A stretch of DNA of 64,000 nucleotides from JBAYOE01 sp050950065 (GTDB taxonomy: Bacteria > Spirochaetota > Spirochaetia > Sphaerochaetales > Sphaerochaetaceae): NCBI GenBank assembly GCA_050950065.1, contig JBMNGX010000003.1, positions 244,581-308,580 of the forward strand. Reading direction: 5' to 3'. Both the position numbers and the translations under genes were made by a program. Shown piece after piece: positions 33,558-41,854 of this stretch (its first letter is position 1; the number at the start of each line of letters is the position of its first letter). The notes below the pieces were generated by a model. The model saw only the letters and a program-made list of their open reading frames with translations, made no database searches and had not been told where the DNA came from.

Positions 33558-34550
33558 TCACTTTCTAACAAACTTACCAATCATAAGTCCAATAGACTCC
33601 TTAACTAAAAGACCTTTTCTTTGACCGGTAGCTGAGTAGTAACAATACCAACAATCTTCATCTTTTTTATAACGAACATCACAACTGACAATATGTTTTG
33701 AGGCCCAAGTATTTTCAACAGGAGTTAAAACAGGCTTCACATCACACTCACTAAAATTTAGTCCATCGCTACTAGAAACTATTGTTATAGCGGAACTCTC
33801 TTTTTTCTTATCGTCATCCCAATAACGCCCATTTTGGAAACCTATGTACTGTTGATCTTCTTTGTAAATTGAAAGACGCCCAACAGCTAAGTTGGAGTAT
33901 TTACTATTTGGATTAGCTTCTAAAATGGGAACTTCAGATTCCAACAGATAAGGGCCATCGATGTTCTTTGAAAAAGCGCTACAGATATAACGAGCTGAAG
34001 AGGGGTTAAAACCAACCTTAGAAGCTCCAAAGTAAAGACGATAACCCCCATCAACTTTAATTAGTTGAGGGTGTCCAATAAGGGGGTTTTTTAAATAGTC
34101 TGAAGCACAAAGAGCATCAGTTGCTTTAAACAAAACTTTTGGCTCACTCCAAACATTTAAATCACTAGAGGAGCGCATCTCAATGTGAGATCCTTTAATA
34201 TGCTCCTTTTTTCCCTTCTTACTTAAACGTTCAACAAAGGGAATTAGTGCGCCGTGCCGCTCATAAATTAAGTGGTACTGGTTTTTATCTTTAAAAAGAA
34301 ATGGGTGTTTCCCCCGAAGCTGAACCATCTGCACCGGTTCCCACATGATTCCACTATCGGAGCTATAGTGTTGGATTCCCAACCAAGAGTGGGCAAAAAG
34401 GTGCCATTTTTGATCAATAGACTCTTCAGGAAATAGAAAGGAGATACAACTTAAACGGGGAACATACCACAACCCCTTAATTACAGGTTCATCTGAAAAT
34501 GGGAACCATGAGGCCTCTTTAAGTTTTTCAAACCCCTTTGATTGACTCAT
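33558..34550 (-). CDS. Five-bladed beta-propeller protein, GH43/GH32-like
   Basis: A 330-residue soluble protein with the repeat of aromatic/Asp-rich strands typical of glycoside hydrolase families 43, 32, 62 and related phosphorylases. Examples are GGYRLYFGASKVGFN, ARYICSAFSKNIDGPYLLE, YIGFQNGRYWDDDKK and DEDCWYCYYSATG. No signal peptide is present, so it would act on an intracellular glycoside or be non-enzymatic. Catalytic acids cannot be assigned with confidence. The start overlaps the membrane-protein stop by four bases (ATGA), so it belongs to the lspA operon. Confidence 0.62.
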   Translation of the reverse strand: MSQSKGFEKLKEASWFPFSDEPVIKGLWYVPRLSCISFLFPEESIDQKWHLFAHSWLGIQHYSSDSGIMWEPVQMVQLRGKHPFLFKDKNQYHLIYERHGALIPFVERLSKKGKKEHIKGSHIEMRSSSDLNVWSEPKVLFKATDALCASDYLKNPLIGHPQLIKVDGGYRLYFGASKVGFNPSSARYICSAFSKNIDGPYLLESEVPILEANPNSKYSNLAVGRLSIYKEDQQYIGFQNGRYWDDDKKKESSAITIVSSSDGLNFSECDVKPVLTPVENTWASKHIVSCDVRYKKDEDCWYCYYSATGQRKGLLVKESIGLMIGKFVRK

Positions 34551-34849
34551 TGTTGTTGGTCGTACCTCTTACGTCGATCTTTTCTCCTTTTGAAAAAGAT
34601 TGGATCAAGTTTTTCTTTTAAGTTGTATTTCTCTGTCACTATCTTAACCCCTTTTAAGTAAATCACAAAGGTCCCACCGATAGAGAATAAGAAAACTACG
34701 CCTATCCAAAACATCATCATCTCACTTTCAGGATCTACAAGACGATCCAAGAGTATAAAACTAATGAGAAACAAGATCGCCATTATTATTAGGTTTATAA
34801 AAGTAGCAAGTAAAACAAACCCAATTGTATTAGCCATTTTTCTATCCAT
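34547..34849 (-). CDS. Small membrane protein downstream of lspA
   Basis: A 100-residue protein with two hydrophobic helices (VLLATFINLIIMAILFLISF at about 12-31, and FWIGVVFLFSIGGTFVIYL) and a strongly basic tail (KRRKDRRKRY). Comparable proteins sit next to lspA in spirochaetes and have been called leader peptide processing enzyme, a name without biochemical support here. The start abuts the lspA stop in overlap at 34849. It may assist lipoprotein processing; this is context inference only. Confidence 0.6.
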   Translation of the reverse strand: MDRKMANTIGFVLLATFINLIIMAILFLISFILLDRLVDPESEMMMFWIGVVFLFSIGGTFVIYLKGVKIVTEKYNLKEKLDPIFFKRRKDRRKRYDQQQ

Positions 34850-35343
34850 TACTTCTTTCCTTCAGAGGATTTTATAAATATTAAACTAAGCAGTAAAAGT
34901 ATGGTACAAACCACAATTGTCATATCGGCAACATTAAATGTTGGCCACCTCTCATAACCAAACAAACCATACACCTTAACACTAATAAAATCGACAACAG
35001 ACTCTGCTCTAAAAATTCGGTCGATTATATTACCAAAACCACCACCAATTATTCCTGCCACCATCCATCTTTGAAAAAGTGAGAACTCCCTGTTTTTTAT
35101 AACAAAAAAGATCAACAAAAAAAGGATAATCACAGGGACAATTATAAAAAGAACTATTTTCACTGATGGTGGAAAATTAGATCCTAAGCTAAAACCTATT
35201 GCATTGTTACGCACATGACAAATCCAGATAAAGTCCCCTAAGAGGGTGTACTTAACTTCCCCTAGGTTGATATTGCTAACAACCATAAACTTAGTAATTT
35301 GATCAGCTATAACTACTAAAACAGTTAAGATTAATGGGGCCAT
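34849..35343 (-). CDS. lspA: Lipoprotein signal peptidase II
   Basis: A 164-residue membrane aspartyl peptidase with four helices, the standard LspA length. The catalytic aspartates are in the motifs GGFGNIIDRIF (Asp about 111) and PTFNVADMTIVV (Asp about 133); the family block DQITKFMVV is near the start, and NNAIGFSLG is the conserved NxAFG-type loop. It cleaves the signal from prolipoproteins such as the SIMPL lipoprotein at 2.6 kb. It is co-directional with the small membrane gene and the Nif3-like gene. Confidence 0.9.
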   Translation of the reverse strand: MAPLILTVLVVIADQITKFMVVSNINLGEVKYTLLGDFIWICHVRNNAIGFSLGSNFPPSVKIVLFIIVPVIILFLLIFFVIKNREFSLFQRWMVAGIIGGGFGNIIDRIFRAESVVDFISVKVYGLFGYERWPTFNVADMTIVVCTILLLLSLIFIKSSEGKK

Positions 35344-35353
35344 TTAATACTCT

Positions 35354-36115
35354 CTACAATGAAGTTGGTAAATCAATAAATTTAACCTCAAGGCCAAATT
35401 TCTCTCTCAACTCTTTGCCAACTTGTAAAACTCCAAAAACCTCAGTGGCGTAGTGTCCTCCACTAATCATATTAATCTTAGATTCTAAAGCGTAAGAGTA
35501 CATTGTGTGACTAGTCTCCCCTGTAACAAAGGCATCTAAGTTCAAAGAGATTGCCTCCAATAGTTCATTGGGAGCTCCCCCTGAAACAATTCCAATACTT
35601 TTAATCTCTTTTTTACCAAAAGGGAGAACATGTAGACCAGTTTTATCTCCTAATCTTAACTTCTCTGTGATGTAATCAATTGTTACTGCCTCTCTAAATG
35701 TTCCTTGAAAACCAATAGATAAACCGTGGTAATTGCCAAAGGGTTTAATATCTTCTAGGTTCAACAATTTAGCCATAGTTGCATTGTTACCCAATTCAGG
35801 ATGAGCATCTAAAGGAAGATGGGCAGCCATTAAACTGATGTTGTTCTTAAAAAGCACTTCAACTCTTTTGTAGTGAGTATCAGTTAGGGCAATTGGCTTA
35901 CCCCAAAAAAGGCCGTGGTGTACAAAGATTGCATCAGAGCCCCACAATGCTGCAGCTTCAAAAGTTGCCAAAGAGGCATCAACAGCACAAACTACTTTTG
36001 TTACCTCTTTATTTGGGGAGGAGAACTGTAGCCCGTTTAAAGAGCTATCGATTGATCTAAAACTTTCATAATCGAGTCTTTGAGCCAAATAGGCGTTTAA
36101 TTGTTCAATTTTCAT
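35354..36115 (-). CDS. Nif3-like dinuclear metal protein (DUF34/YbgI family)
   Basis: A 253-residue Nif3-family protein. Metal-ligand histidines are in the motif FVHHGLFWGKPIAL near residue 65, AAHLPLDAHPELGNN near 97, and the late TGETSHTMYSYALE and GGHYATEVFGV. Homologues form toroidal hexamers with two metals per subunit; proposed roles include GTP cyclohydrolase I type 2-like activity, but the function is open. ATG 36115 begins MKIEQLNAYL, the normal family start. It lacks a Shine-Dalgarno, and its -10 box ends six bases upstream, so it may be leaderless. It opens the lspA operon. Confidence 0.85.
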   Translation of the reverse strand: MKIEQLNAYLAQRLDYESFRSIDSSLNGLQFSSPNKEVTKVVCAVDASLATFEAAALWGSDAIFVHHGLFWGKPIALTDTHYKRVEVLFKNNISLMAAHLPLDAHPELGNNATMAKLLNLEDIKPFGNYHGLSIGFQGTFREAVTIDYITEKLRLGDKTGLHVLPFGKKEIKSIGIVSGGAPNELLEAISLNLDAFVTGETSHTMYSYALESKINMISGGHYATEVFGVLQVGKELREKFGLEVKFIDLPTSL

Positions 36116-36121
36116 TGCTCT

Positions 36122-36150
36122 ATTATAGAGAGTTGACATCAATTATTCCA
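36122..36150 (-). promoter_or_regulatory. Promoter of the Nif3-like gene (leaderless geometry)
   Basis: Minus strand TATAAT (36127-36122) with six bases to the ATG at 36115. The 17-bp-spaced -35, TGGAAT, is weak. It overlaps the divergent lon-like promoter. Confidence 0.4.
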
Positions 36151-36161
36151 CCACCTATAGT
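36133..36161 (+). promoter_or_regulatory. Promoter of the Lon-like gene (leaderless geometry)
   Basis: TTGACA (36133-36138), 17 bp, TATAGT (36156-36161), seven bases, ATG at 36169. A near-consensus promoter that predicts transcription starting at or next to the A of the ATG. Confidence 0.65.
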
Positions 36162-36168
36162 GACTCTC

Positions 36169-38226
36169 ATGACAGCTAAAAGGTTCTCACGGCGTGAACT
36201 GAATGTCGATGAGGCCCAGTTCACCTATACAATAAATTCTCAATCCTCCAAAACTTTAGAGGGGATAGTTGGCCAACCTAGAGCTATGAAGGCTTTAGAG
36301 ATGGGCCTTTCAATCAATTCAAAAGGGTATAACATCTTTGTTAGTGGAGATCCAGGAACAGGTAGATCTACAGCAATAAGATTGGCAACCAGGCCTTTTT
36401 TAGAAGATTTAACACTTTTAAAAGATATAGCCTTTATCCATAACTTCACTAAAGCAGACTCCCCAATAGCTCTAACATTTGCCCCTGGAGAGGGGAGAGC
36501 TTTCTTATTAAAGATGAAGGAGTTTGTTAACCAACTCAAACTTAAAATTAAAGAGCTCGCTACAGCTAATAAAAAAATTTGCTCATCTGAGATGGAAAGT
36601 TTAACTACTAAGTTACTAGAGCCCCTTTTAAAAGATGAAAAAGAGATTTTATTAATTAACCATTATTTACATATAAAACAAGATTTATTAGAACACCTTT
36701 ATCTATTTGACTTAGAACACCAAACAGATCTTCCTAGTGATAATTTTTACCAAAGGTACTCTGTTAATCTATTAGTAGATCATAGCCACACAAAATCTCG
36801 CCCCCTTATTTTTGAAACTCACCCCACTTTTAACAACCTATTTGGTTCATTGGATCTAGATAGTGATATCTGTAGTGACACCTATTTACCCTTTTTATCA
36901 ATCAGAAGTGGTTCGCTGTTAGAGGCAGCAGGGGGATACATAGTAATTAGTGCTGAAGAGTTATTAACTGTTGAAGGGCTTTGGGAAGCATTTAAAAGAT
37001 TTTTAACTACAAACACCTTAGTTGTCCAAAATACAAATAGCCCCTCTTCAAAGGCAACGGGAATTAGACCTTATCCTATTCCCCTCTCTTTAAAAGTAAT
37101 CTTAGTTGGCTCTGAATTTTCTTACGACACCTTTTGTGATAACGACCTAGATTTTTTAAAGTTATTTAAAGTCTCTGCCGAATTTGATTACACAATGAAA
37201 GCAACTAGTGAAAACATTCAAGGGACAATCTCTTTTATGAATAAAGTGGTCAAAGAGGAATCCCTTTTCCCTTTAAAGGAGAGTGGCATAGGAGAGTTAC
37301 TCCGTTTTTCATCTTTTATCGCTGAATCACGCGATGAGTTAACAACTCAACTCTCACTTATTGGAGATTTAATGCAGGAGGCCAACTATGTTGCCCTTCA
37401 GACAAACAAAAATGTAATTGATAAAGAGTGTGTCATTGAGGCAGTTAACCAACGTAACTACGTAACTAGTATCACTGAAACAAAGATTTTTGATGAGATA
37501 CTCAGTGGAGAGATGATTATCTCCTTAGAGGGCTCTAAAATTGGAGTTGTTAATGCCTTAGCTATTTTAGATCGAGGCTCGGCCTCCTTTGGAGTTCCTG
37601 CAGTCATTAGTGCAACTGTGGCTCCTGGAAGTGAAGGGATTGTAAACATTGAACACGAAGCAGGTTTAAGTGGCGAGATTCATGATAAAGGGCTTTTAAT
37701 TTTAGAAGGATACTTAAGAAAACAATATGCACGCAACTTCCCCCTTTCAATCTACTCAGGAATCTGTTTTGAACAATCTTATGGCTCTGTAGATGGAGAT
37801 TCAGCCTCATCAAGTGAACTTTATGCTTTGTTATCAGCTATTGGAGAGATTCCCATCAAACAAAATATTGCTGTAACAGGCAGTGTTAATCAGATGGGAG
37901 AGTTGCAACCTGTTGGGGGAATTAATGAAAAGATAGGGGGGTTTTTCAACCTCTGTAAATATTTAAACCTTAAAAATCACCCAGGGGTAATTATCCCAAT
38001 TCAAAACATTAAAAGTTTAGTTTTACCTTATGAAATTATTAATGCCATTGAGAAAAAAGAGTTTCACATCTACCCAATTAGAACAATTGATGAAGGGATG
38101 GAAATTTTAACTGATCGACCTTCGGGTGAGAGAAATCAAAAAGGAAACTTCCCCCCTGACACTCTCAATAAAACTATTGAACAACGGCTGAAGCGTCTTT
38201 ATGAGATATCTCGTCCACCAAACTAA
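36169..38226 (+). CDS. Lon-family ATP-dependent protease (AAA_32/LonH-like)
   Basis: A 685-residue cytosolic protease. The AAA part has a Walker A variant FVSGDPGTGRST near residue 60 (Arg in place of the usual Lys, as is common in this subfamily), a long helical insertion, and a Walker B-like LEAAGGYIVISAEELL. The C-terminal Lon peptidase domain keeps the Ser-Lys dyad: serine in DGDSASSSELY, lysine in GGINEKIGGF. I begin at ATG 36169, because the frame's first codon (TTG 36115) lies upstream of the promoter. The family degrades selected proteins; targets are unknown. The last 53 bases overlap the convergent MATE gene. Confidence 0.87.
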   Translation: MTAKRFSRRELNVDEAQFTYTINSQSSKTLEGIVGQPRAMKALEMGLSINSKGYNIFVSGDPGTGRSTAIRLATRPFLEDLTLLKDIAFIHNFTKADSPIALTFAPGEGRAFLLKMKEFVNQLKLKIKELATANKKICSSEMESLTTKLLEPLLKDEKEILLINHYLHIKQDLLEHLYLFDLEHQTDLPSDNFYQRYSVNLLVDHSHTKSRPLIFETHPTFNNLFGSLDLDSDICSDTYLPFLSIRSGSLLEAAGGYIVISAEELLTVEGLWEAFKRFLTTNTLVVQNTNSPSSKATGIRPYPIPLSLKVILVGSEFSYDTFCDNDLDFLKLFKVSAEFDYTMKATSENIQGTISFMNKVVKEESLFPLKESGIGELLRFSSFIAESRDELTTQLSLIGDLMQEANYVALQTNKNVIDKECVIEAVNQRNYVTSITETKIFDEILSGEMIISLEGSKIGVVNALAILDRGSASFGVPAVISATVAPGSEGIVNIEHEAGLSGEIHDKGLLILEGYLRKQYARNFPLSIYSGICFEQSYGSVDGDSASSSELYALLSAIGEIPIKQNIAVTGSVNQMGELQPVGGINEKIGGFFNLCKYLNLKNHPGVIIPIQNIKSLVLPYEIINAIEKKEFHIYPIRTIDEGMEILTDRPSGERNQKGNFPPDTLNKTIEQRLKRLYEISRPPN

Positions 38227-39589
38227 GAATGTTTGACTTTTTAAAGAAGTAGAACATCATTGCAACCGAAAGGATAAATGTAAATAGATCACTTATTGGT
38301 TGGCTTAGTTGAATCCCTAACACCCCTATTGTTTTACCCATAACTAAAATTGTGGGGATAAAAAAGAGCCCTTGGCGTGTTAGTGCTGTTAGTGAAGCTT
38401 GACGAGGTTTCCCAATTGATTGGAAAAACATTGAGATAATTATATTGACAGCTTGAAGAGGCATCATTAAAGATTGCAACCTCATAGCTAAAGAACCAAT
38501 CTTAACAACTTCTAAATCTGTTTTGATGAAGAACCTCATAATAGTTGGAGCAAATGAGAAACCTATTGCTCCGATTATTAAAAATCCTATCACTCCAACT
38601 TTTAAAGAGAAATAGAAAGCTTCCATCAATCTGTCGTACTTTTTAGCTCCCCAACTAAAGCCAGCAACAGGTTGAAACCCTTGTCCAAAGCCAATTAGAG
38701 CTGAGCCTAAAAACTGCATAGTACGGGCAACTATTGCCATAGCTGCTAAAGCTGCATCTCCAAATGGGCGAGCTACGATGTTTAAGATTATCATCGAAAC
38801 TGAGGCCATCCCTTGCCGATAAAAAGCTGGCATTCCGGTGACAAAGACCTCTTTGTAAATAGATGCCTCAAATCTAAAACATTTTGTAGAGAGTCTTACG
38901 ACACTCTTCTTTCTTAAATAAAACGATAAAAGAATTACAAATGAGACTGCTTGGCTAAAGACTGTTGCAACTGCTGCCCCCTTAATTCCCATCTTGAAAG
39001 TGAAAATTAAAAGAGGATCAAGGGCTACGTTTAATAAAGCTCCTGTTACCATCCCTATCATTCCTAAAGAGGCACTTCCTTCACTACGTAAGGATACGTT
39101 CATAACAAACGTTGCTGCCATAATAGGAGCTCCAATTAAGATGATTCCACCATAATCACTAGCATAAGGTAAGATTGTTTCACTGGATCCCAACAACTTC
39201 ATAAAAGGTTGTAAAAAGATCAGACCAAATAAAGTTAAAACTCCCCCAATAGCTAAAGCTAAAACAAAAGTTGTCCCTAAAACTTGGTTGGCTCTTTGAT
39301 TCTCTTTAGCTCCAAGAAGACGGGCAATATAGTTTCCTGCTCCCATCCCCAAAGTCATCCCAATTGCTTGAATAATTGACATCAAAGAAAATACAATTCC
39401 TACAGCACCACTAGCTTGAGTTCCAAGCCAAGAGACAAAAACTGTGTCAGCCATATTATAAAAAGTAGTGACCAACATTGTAATGATAGTTGGTACAGCC
39501 AACGAGCCAACTAACCGGGGAACGGGAGTTTCACTCATCCGTACGTAGTTCTCTTCAAAACTCAACTTTTTTGTCCTAAATGCTGCCAT
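38174..39589 (-). CDS. MATE-family multidrug/Na+ antiporter
   Basis: A 471-residue protein with 12 hydrophobic helices in two six-helix halves, the MATE (NorM/DinF) layout. The N-terminal block PRLVGSLAVPTIITMLVTTFYNMADTVFVSWLG is typical, with MGAGNYIARLLGAKENQRANQ in the first half and GFGQGFQPVAGFSWGAKKYDR in the second. It exports organic cations or drugs in exchange for Na+ or H+. I choose ATG 39589 (GAGG nine bases before) over the TTG at 39610. Its start overlaps the TrmH-type gene by 14 bases and its 3' end overlaps the Lon-like gene by 53. Confidence 0.88.
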   Translation of the reverse strand: MAAFRTKKLSFEENYVRMSETPVPRLVGSLAVPTIITMLVTTFYNMADTVFVSWLGTQASGAVGIVFSLMSIIQAIGMTLGMGAGNYIARLLGAKENQRANQVLGTTFVLALAIGGVLTLFGLIFLQPFMKLLGSSETILPYASDYGGIILIGAPIMAATFVMNVSLRSEGSASLGMIGMVTGALLNVALDPLLIFTFKMGIKGAAVATVFSQAVSFVILLSFYLRKKSVVRLSTKCFRFEASIYKEVFVTGMPAFYRQGMASVSMIILNIVARPFGDAALAAMAIVARTMQFLGSALIGFGQGFQPVAGFSWGAKKYDRLMEAFYFSLKVGVIGFLIIGAIGFSFAPTIMRFFIKTDLEVVKIGSLAMRLQSLMMPLQAVNIIISMFFQSIGKPRQASLTALTRQGLFFIPTILVMGKTIGVLGIQLSQPISDLFTFILSVAMMFYFFKKSNILSLVDEISHKDASAVVQ

Positions 39590-40364
39590 TATAACTGCCT
39601 CGATTCGCAACCTTGGTGTGCCACATTTGCATCATTATGCCAAATGCAACAGAGACATTCAAAGAGCCTTTAGTTCCATAAAGGGGAATTGTTACCTTCC
39701 CTAAACTGTTATCAGCTAGTTCTAGCAATTGGGGGCTAACTCCCAACTCCTCATTTCCAACAATTAAAAAACCCTCATAAGGAAATTCAAAGTTATTAAT
39801 ATCTTCTCCCCCACTTTCTAAGGCAAAAACATTTTTACCTTTTAAAGAGCCAATGAGCTGTTGTTGTTCAACCTTTTGCCACTTAACTGTTTTATCACAA
39901 CCACGAGAAGTACGAATTGCCCTAGGATGTTCAATAGTAGCACCTTGGCCAACAATTAAAATCTCACTAACCCCAAAAGAATCGGCTGTTCTAAAAACAG
40001 AACCAACATTAAATGGGGAGCGCAGGCGATCTAAGACAATTGCAAATGGGTTTAAAGAACTACTTTGTTGCATCTCTACTTCAAAATCCCAATCCCCTTT
40101 TTCTAATCCTAAATCTAAATGGAGAGCTAAATTTAAATCTATTAATAGAGCTTTATCTTCTTTATCTAATAAAAAAACAGCTTTGCTTAAAGTTTTTGTT
40201 TTTGAACTAACTAGTGGGTACTCAGTGTTGCTAACTATTAAAGCAACCTCTTTGATGTAATTAAACTCAATTGAGTTAGCAAGTAGGTATTGATCTATTA
40301 GACGAGCACATTTGGCAATTTTAGTTGATTCTTTTAAAGATGAGAGTTTTTTAATAGTGATCAC
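39576..40364 (-). CDS. SpoU/TrmH-family RNA 2'-O-methyltransferase
   Basis: A 262-residue SPOUT enzyme. The three SpoU motifs are present: VLDRLRSPFNVGSVFRTADSFGV (about residue 112), FLIVGNEELGVSPQLLELAD (about 203) and IPLYGTKGSLNVSVAFGIMM (about 230). They form the trefoil knot that binds S-adenosylmethionine. The N-terminal domain is probably RNA-binding. The target RNA is unknown. The initiation codon is GTG, overlapping the TGA of rsmI (GTGA), so the two genes are coupled: two methyltransferases in one operon. Confidence 0.87.
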   Translation of the reverse strand: MITIKKLSSLKESTKIAKCARLIDQYLLANSIEFNYIKEVALIVSNTEYPLVSSKTKTLSKAVFLLDKEDKALLIDLNLALHLDLGLEKGDWDFEVEMQQSSSLNPFAIVLDRLRSPFNVGSVFRTADSFGVSEILIVGQGATIEHPRAIRTSRGCDKTVKWQKVEQQQLIGSLKGKNVFALESGGEDINNFEFPYEGFLIVGNEELGVSPQLLELADNSLGKVTIPLYGTKGSLNVSVAFGIMMQMWHTKVANRGSYNGSI

Positions 40365-41041
40365 TTTGGCTCTCTAACTCCAACACAAATAACAAACTCC
40401 CCTTTAATTGAGTCTCTTTGTTTAAACTGCTGAAGTAGCTCAGAGGCACTACCACTAATTATTTGTTCATAAATCTTACTCAATTCCCGCCCTATGATAA
40501 TCTTTCTAGTTGCCTCTAAAAGTGTCAACTCTTCAAGCAACTTTATAACTCTAAAAGGAGATTCATAAAGGACAAAAGCTTCGTTACGATTTAACAATGT
40601 TTCAAGGCGATCTACTCTTTTTTTCCCTTTAACTGGTAAAAAGCCCTCAAAAGTGAAACTCTTACCAATTAATCCAGCAACTGAAATTATTGTTGTGAGT
40701 GCACTAATTCCCCCAATTGGGACAATTTTAAAATCATGCTGACGAACTATTTCAACTAAATGGGCTCCTGGGTCACTAACTGCTGGAGTTCCAGCATCTG
40801 AAACATAAGCAACATCTTTTCCCTCTTCTAGTAACTTTACTATCCCCATAGCAGAGTTTTTCTCATTGTGGGCATGGGTAGCTATCACCCTTTTATCTAT
40901 TTTGTAGAAATTTAAAAGGTTGTTGGTGTGACGAGTATCTTCACACGCAATTACATCTACTTGATTGAGTATCTCTAAGGCTCTTAATGTGATATCTTGG
41001 CGATTACCAATTGGAGTTGCTACTATATAAAGTGTTCCCAT
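40361..41041 (-). CDS. rsmI: 16S rRNA C1402 2'-O-ribose methyltransferase
   Basis: A 226-residue tetrapyrrole-methylase-fold enzyme (RsmI/YraL). The N-terminus GTLYIVATPIGNRQDITLRALEIL, the catalytic-region EDTRHTNNLL, VAYVSDAGTPAVSDPGAHLV and FTFEGFLPVKGKKR are all RsmI signatures. It methylates the 2'-OH of C1402 in the ribosomal decoding centre. The -10 box ends six bases before the ATG, so the transcript is probably leaderless. The rsmI -35 touches the UAS of the divergent pspA1 promoter, which could couple the two. Confidence 0.93.
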   Translation of the reverse strand: MGTLYIVATPIGNRQDITLRALEILNQVDVIACEDTRHTNNLLNFYKIDKRVIATHAHNEKNSAMGIVKLLEEGKDVAYVSDAGTPAVSDPGAHLVEIVRQHDFKIVPIGGISALTTIISVAGLIGKSFTFEGFLPVKGKKRVDRLETLLNRNEAFVLYESPFRVIKLLEELTLLEATRKIIIGRELSKIYEQIISGSASELLQQFKQRDSIKGEFVICVGVREPK

Positions 41042-41047
41042 ACTTTC

Positions 41048-41076
41048 ATTTTAACTAGTAGAGTGAAATGGTTCAA
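41048..41076 (-). promoter_or_regulatory. rsmI promoter (leaderless geometry)
   Basis: Minus strand TTGAAC (41076-41071), 17-bp spacer, TAAAAT (41053-41048), six bases, ATG at 41041. The -35 abuts the pspA1 upstream activating site. Confidence 0.6.
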
Positions 41077-41113
41077 TGGTAAAATAAACCAACACTACTG
41101 GTTTATTAGCCCA
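41077..41113. promoter_or_regulatory. Tandem PspF-type upstream activating sites for pspA1
   Basis: Two 15-mers of form TGGT-N7-(A/C)CCA: TGGTAAAATAAACCA (41077-41091) and TGGTTTATTAGCCCA (41099-41113), 22 bp apart. Their centres lie near -87 and -65 of the predicted sigma-54 start. They are nested in a longer symmetric pattern: AATAAACCA (41083-41091) / TGGTTTATT (41099-41107), and GAGTGAAAT (41061) / ATTTCACTC (41114). Confidence 0.6.
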
Positions 41114-41144
41114 ATTTCACTCGATTTAGTCCTATTTGGGTAGT

Positions 41145-41160
41145 TGGCACGGTGAATGCA
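41145..41160 (+). promoter_or_regulatory. Sigma-54 promoter P1 (pspA1)
   Basis: TGGCACGGTGAATGCA: invariant GG (-24) and GC (-12) at the correct distance. The start is predicted near 41171, leaving a leader of about 27 nt with an AGGAGAA Shine-Dalgarno. Confidence 0.9.
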
Positions 41161-41197
41161 TTAGTAGAAGTAGTGATAAACTTTTAGGAGAACGTAG

Positions 41198-41854
41198 ATG
41201 AAAATATTTAAAAGAACAAAAAATATTATTAAATCAAACCTTCATGCCAAGTTAGACAAACTTGAAGATCCCCAAAAGATGATTGCCTTAATGCTCAACG
41301 AACTTGATGATGCTCTAATTGAGGCTAAAAAAGGGGCAACTCAACGCCTAGCAGCTCGCTCTTTAGTTCAAGAAGAGATAACTAAAACTAAAGCTGCCCT
41401 TAAAAGGTGGGAAAAAAGAATTGTCTTAGCTGTGGAAAGTGGTGATGATGAATTAGCCAAAGAGGCCATTGCTGAAAAGAACAGAATAAAAAGAGAACTT
41501 GAAAGATTAGAAGAGCAATACAAACACCTTCAAGAGGTAGTTGATTCACTTCAAGGCCAAGTTGATTTAATTGAAGCTAAAAAAAGAGAGATTAAAGAAA
41601 AAGAGATTATTCTAATTCAAAGGGCAACTCATGCTAAAGAGAAAAAGAAGATTTACCAAATTCTTAACGAGCTAGAGAGTAACCGTACCTTAGAGCGCTT
41701 TAGCAAACTAGAAGAGCAAATTGAAAAGTTAGAAGCTGAGGCTAAAGTTGCCTCATGGAGCACTAAAGAGGCTACCTTCACTAAGATGGAAGAACAAAGC
41801 GCAGTGGACCAAGAATTGGCTAAACTAAAAGAGAAGCACTCAAAGACTAATTAA
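41198..41854 (+). CDS. pspA: PspA-family envelope-stress protein, copy 1
   Basis: A 218-residue PspA/IM30 protein. It has the usual amphipathic start (MKIFKRTKNIIKSNLHAKLDKLEDPQKMIALMLNEL), followed by long coiled-coil helices with Ala/Glu/Lys repeats up to about residue 200. PspA binds stressed inner membranes as an ESCRT-III-like scaffold and, in proteobacteria, holds PspF inactive until stress. It has its own sigma-54 promoter with tandem activator sites, no PspB/C downstream, and ends in an 8-bp overlap with the convergent pspF. It is about 30% alike by eye to the second copy, which shares EDP-(Q/E)KM-x-LML. Confidence 0.88.
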   Translation: MKIFKRTKNIIKSNLHAKLDKLEDPQKMIALMLNELDDALIEAKKGATQRLAARSLVQEEITKTKAALKRWEKRIVLAVESGDDELAKEAIAEKNRIKRELERLEEQYKHLQEVVDSLQGQVDLIEAKKREIKEKEIILIQRATHAKEKKKIYQILNELESNRTLERFSKLEEQIEKLEAEAKVASWSTKEATFTKMEEQSAVDQELAKLKEKHSKTN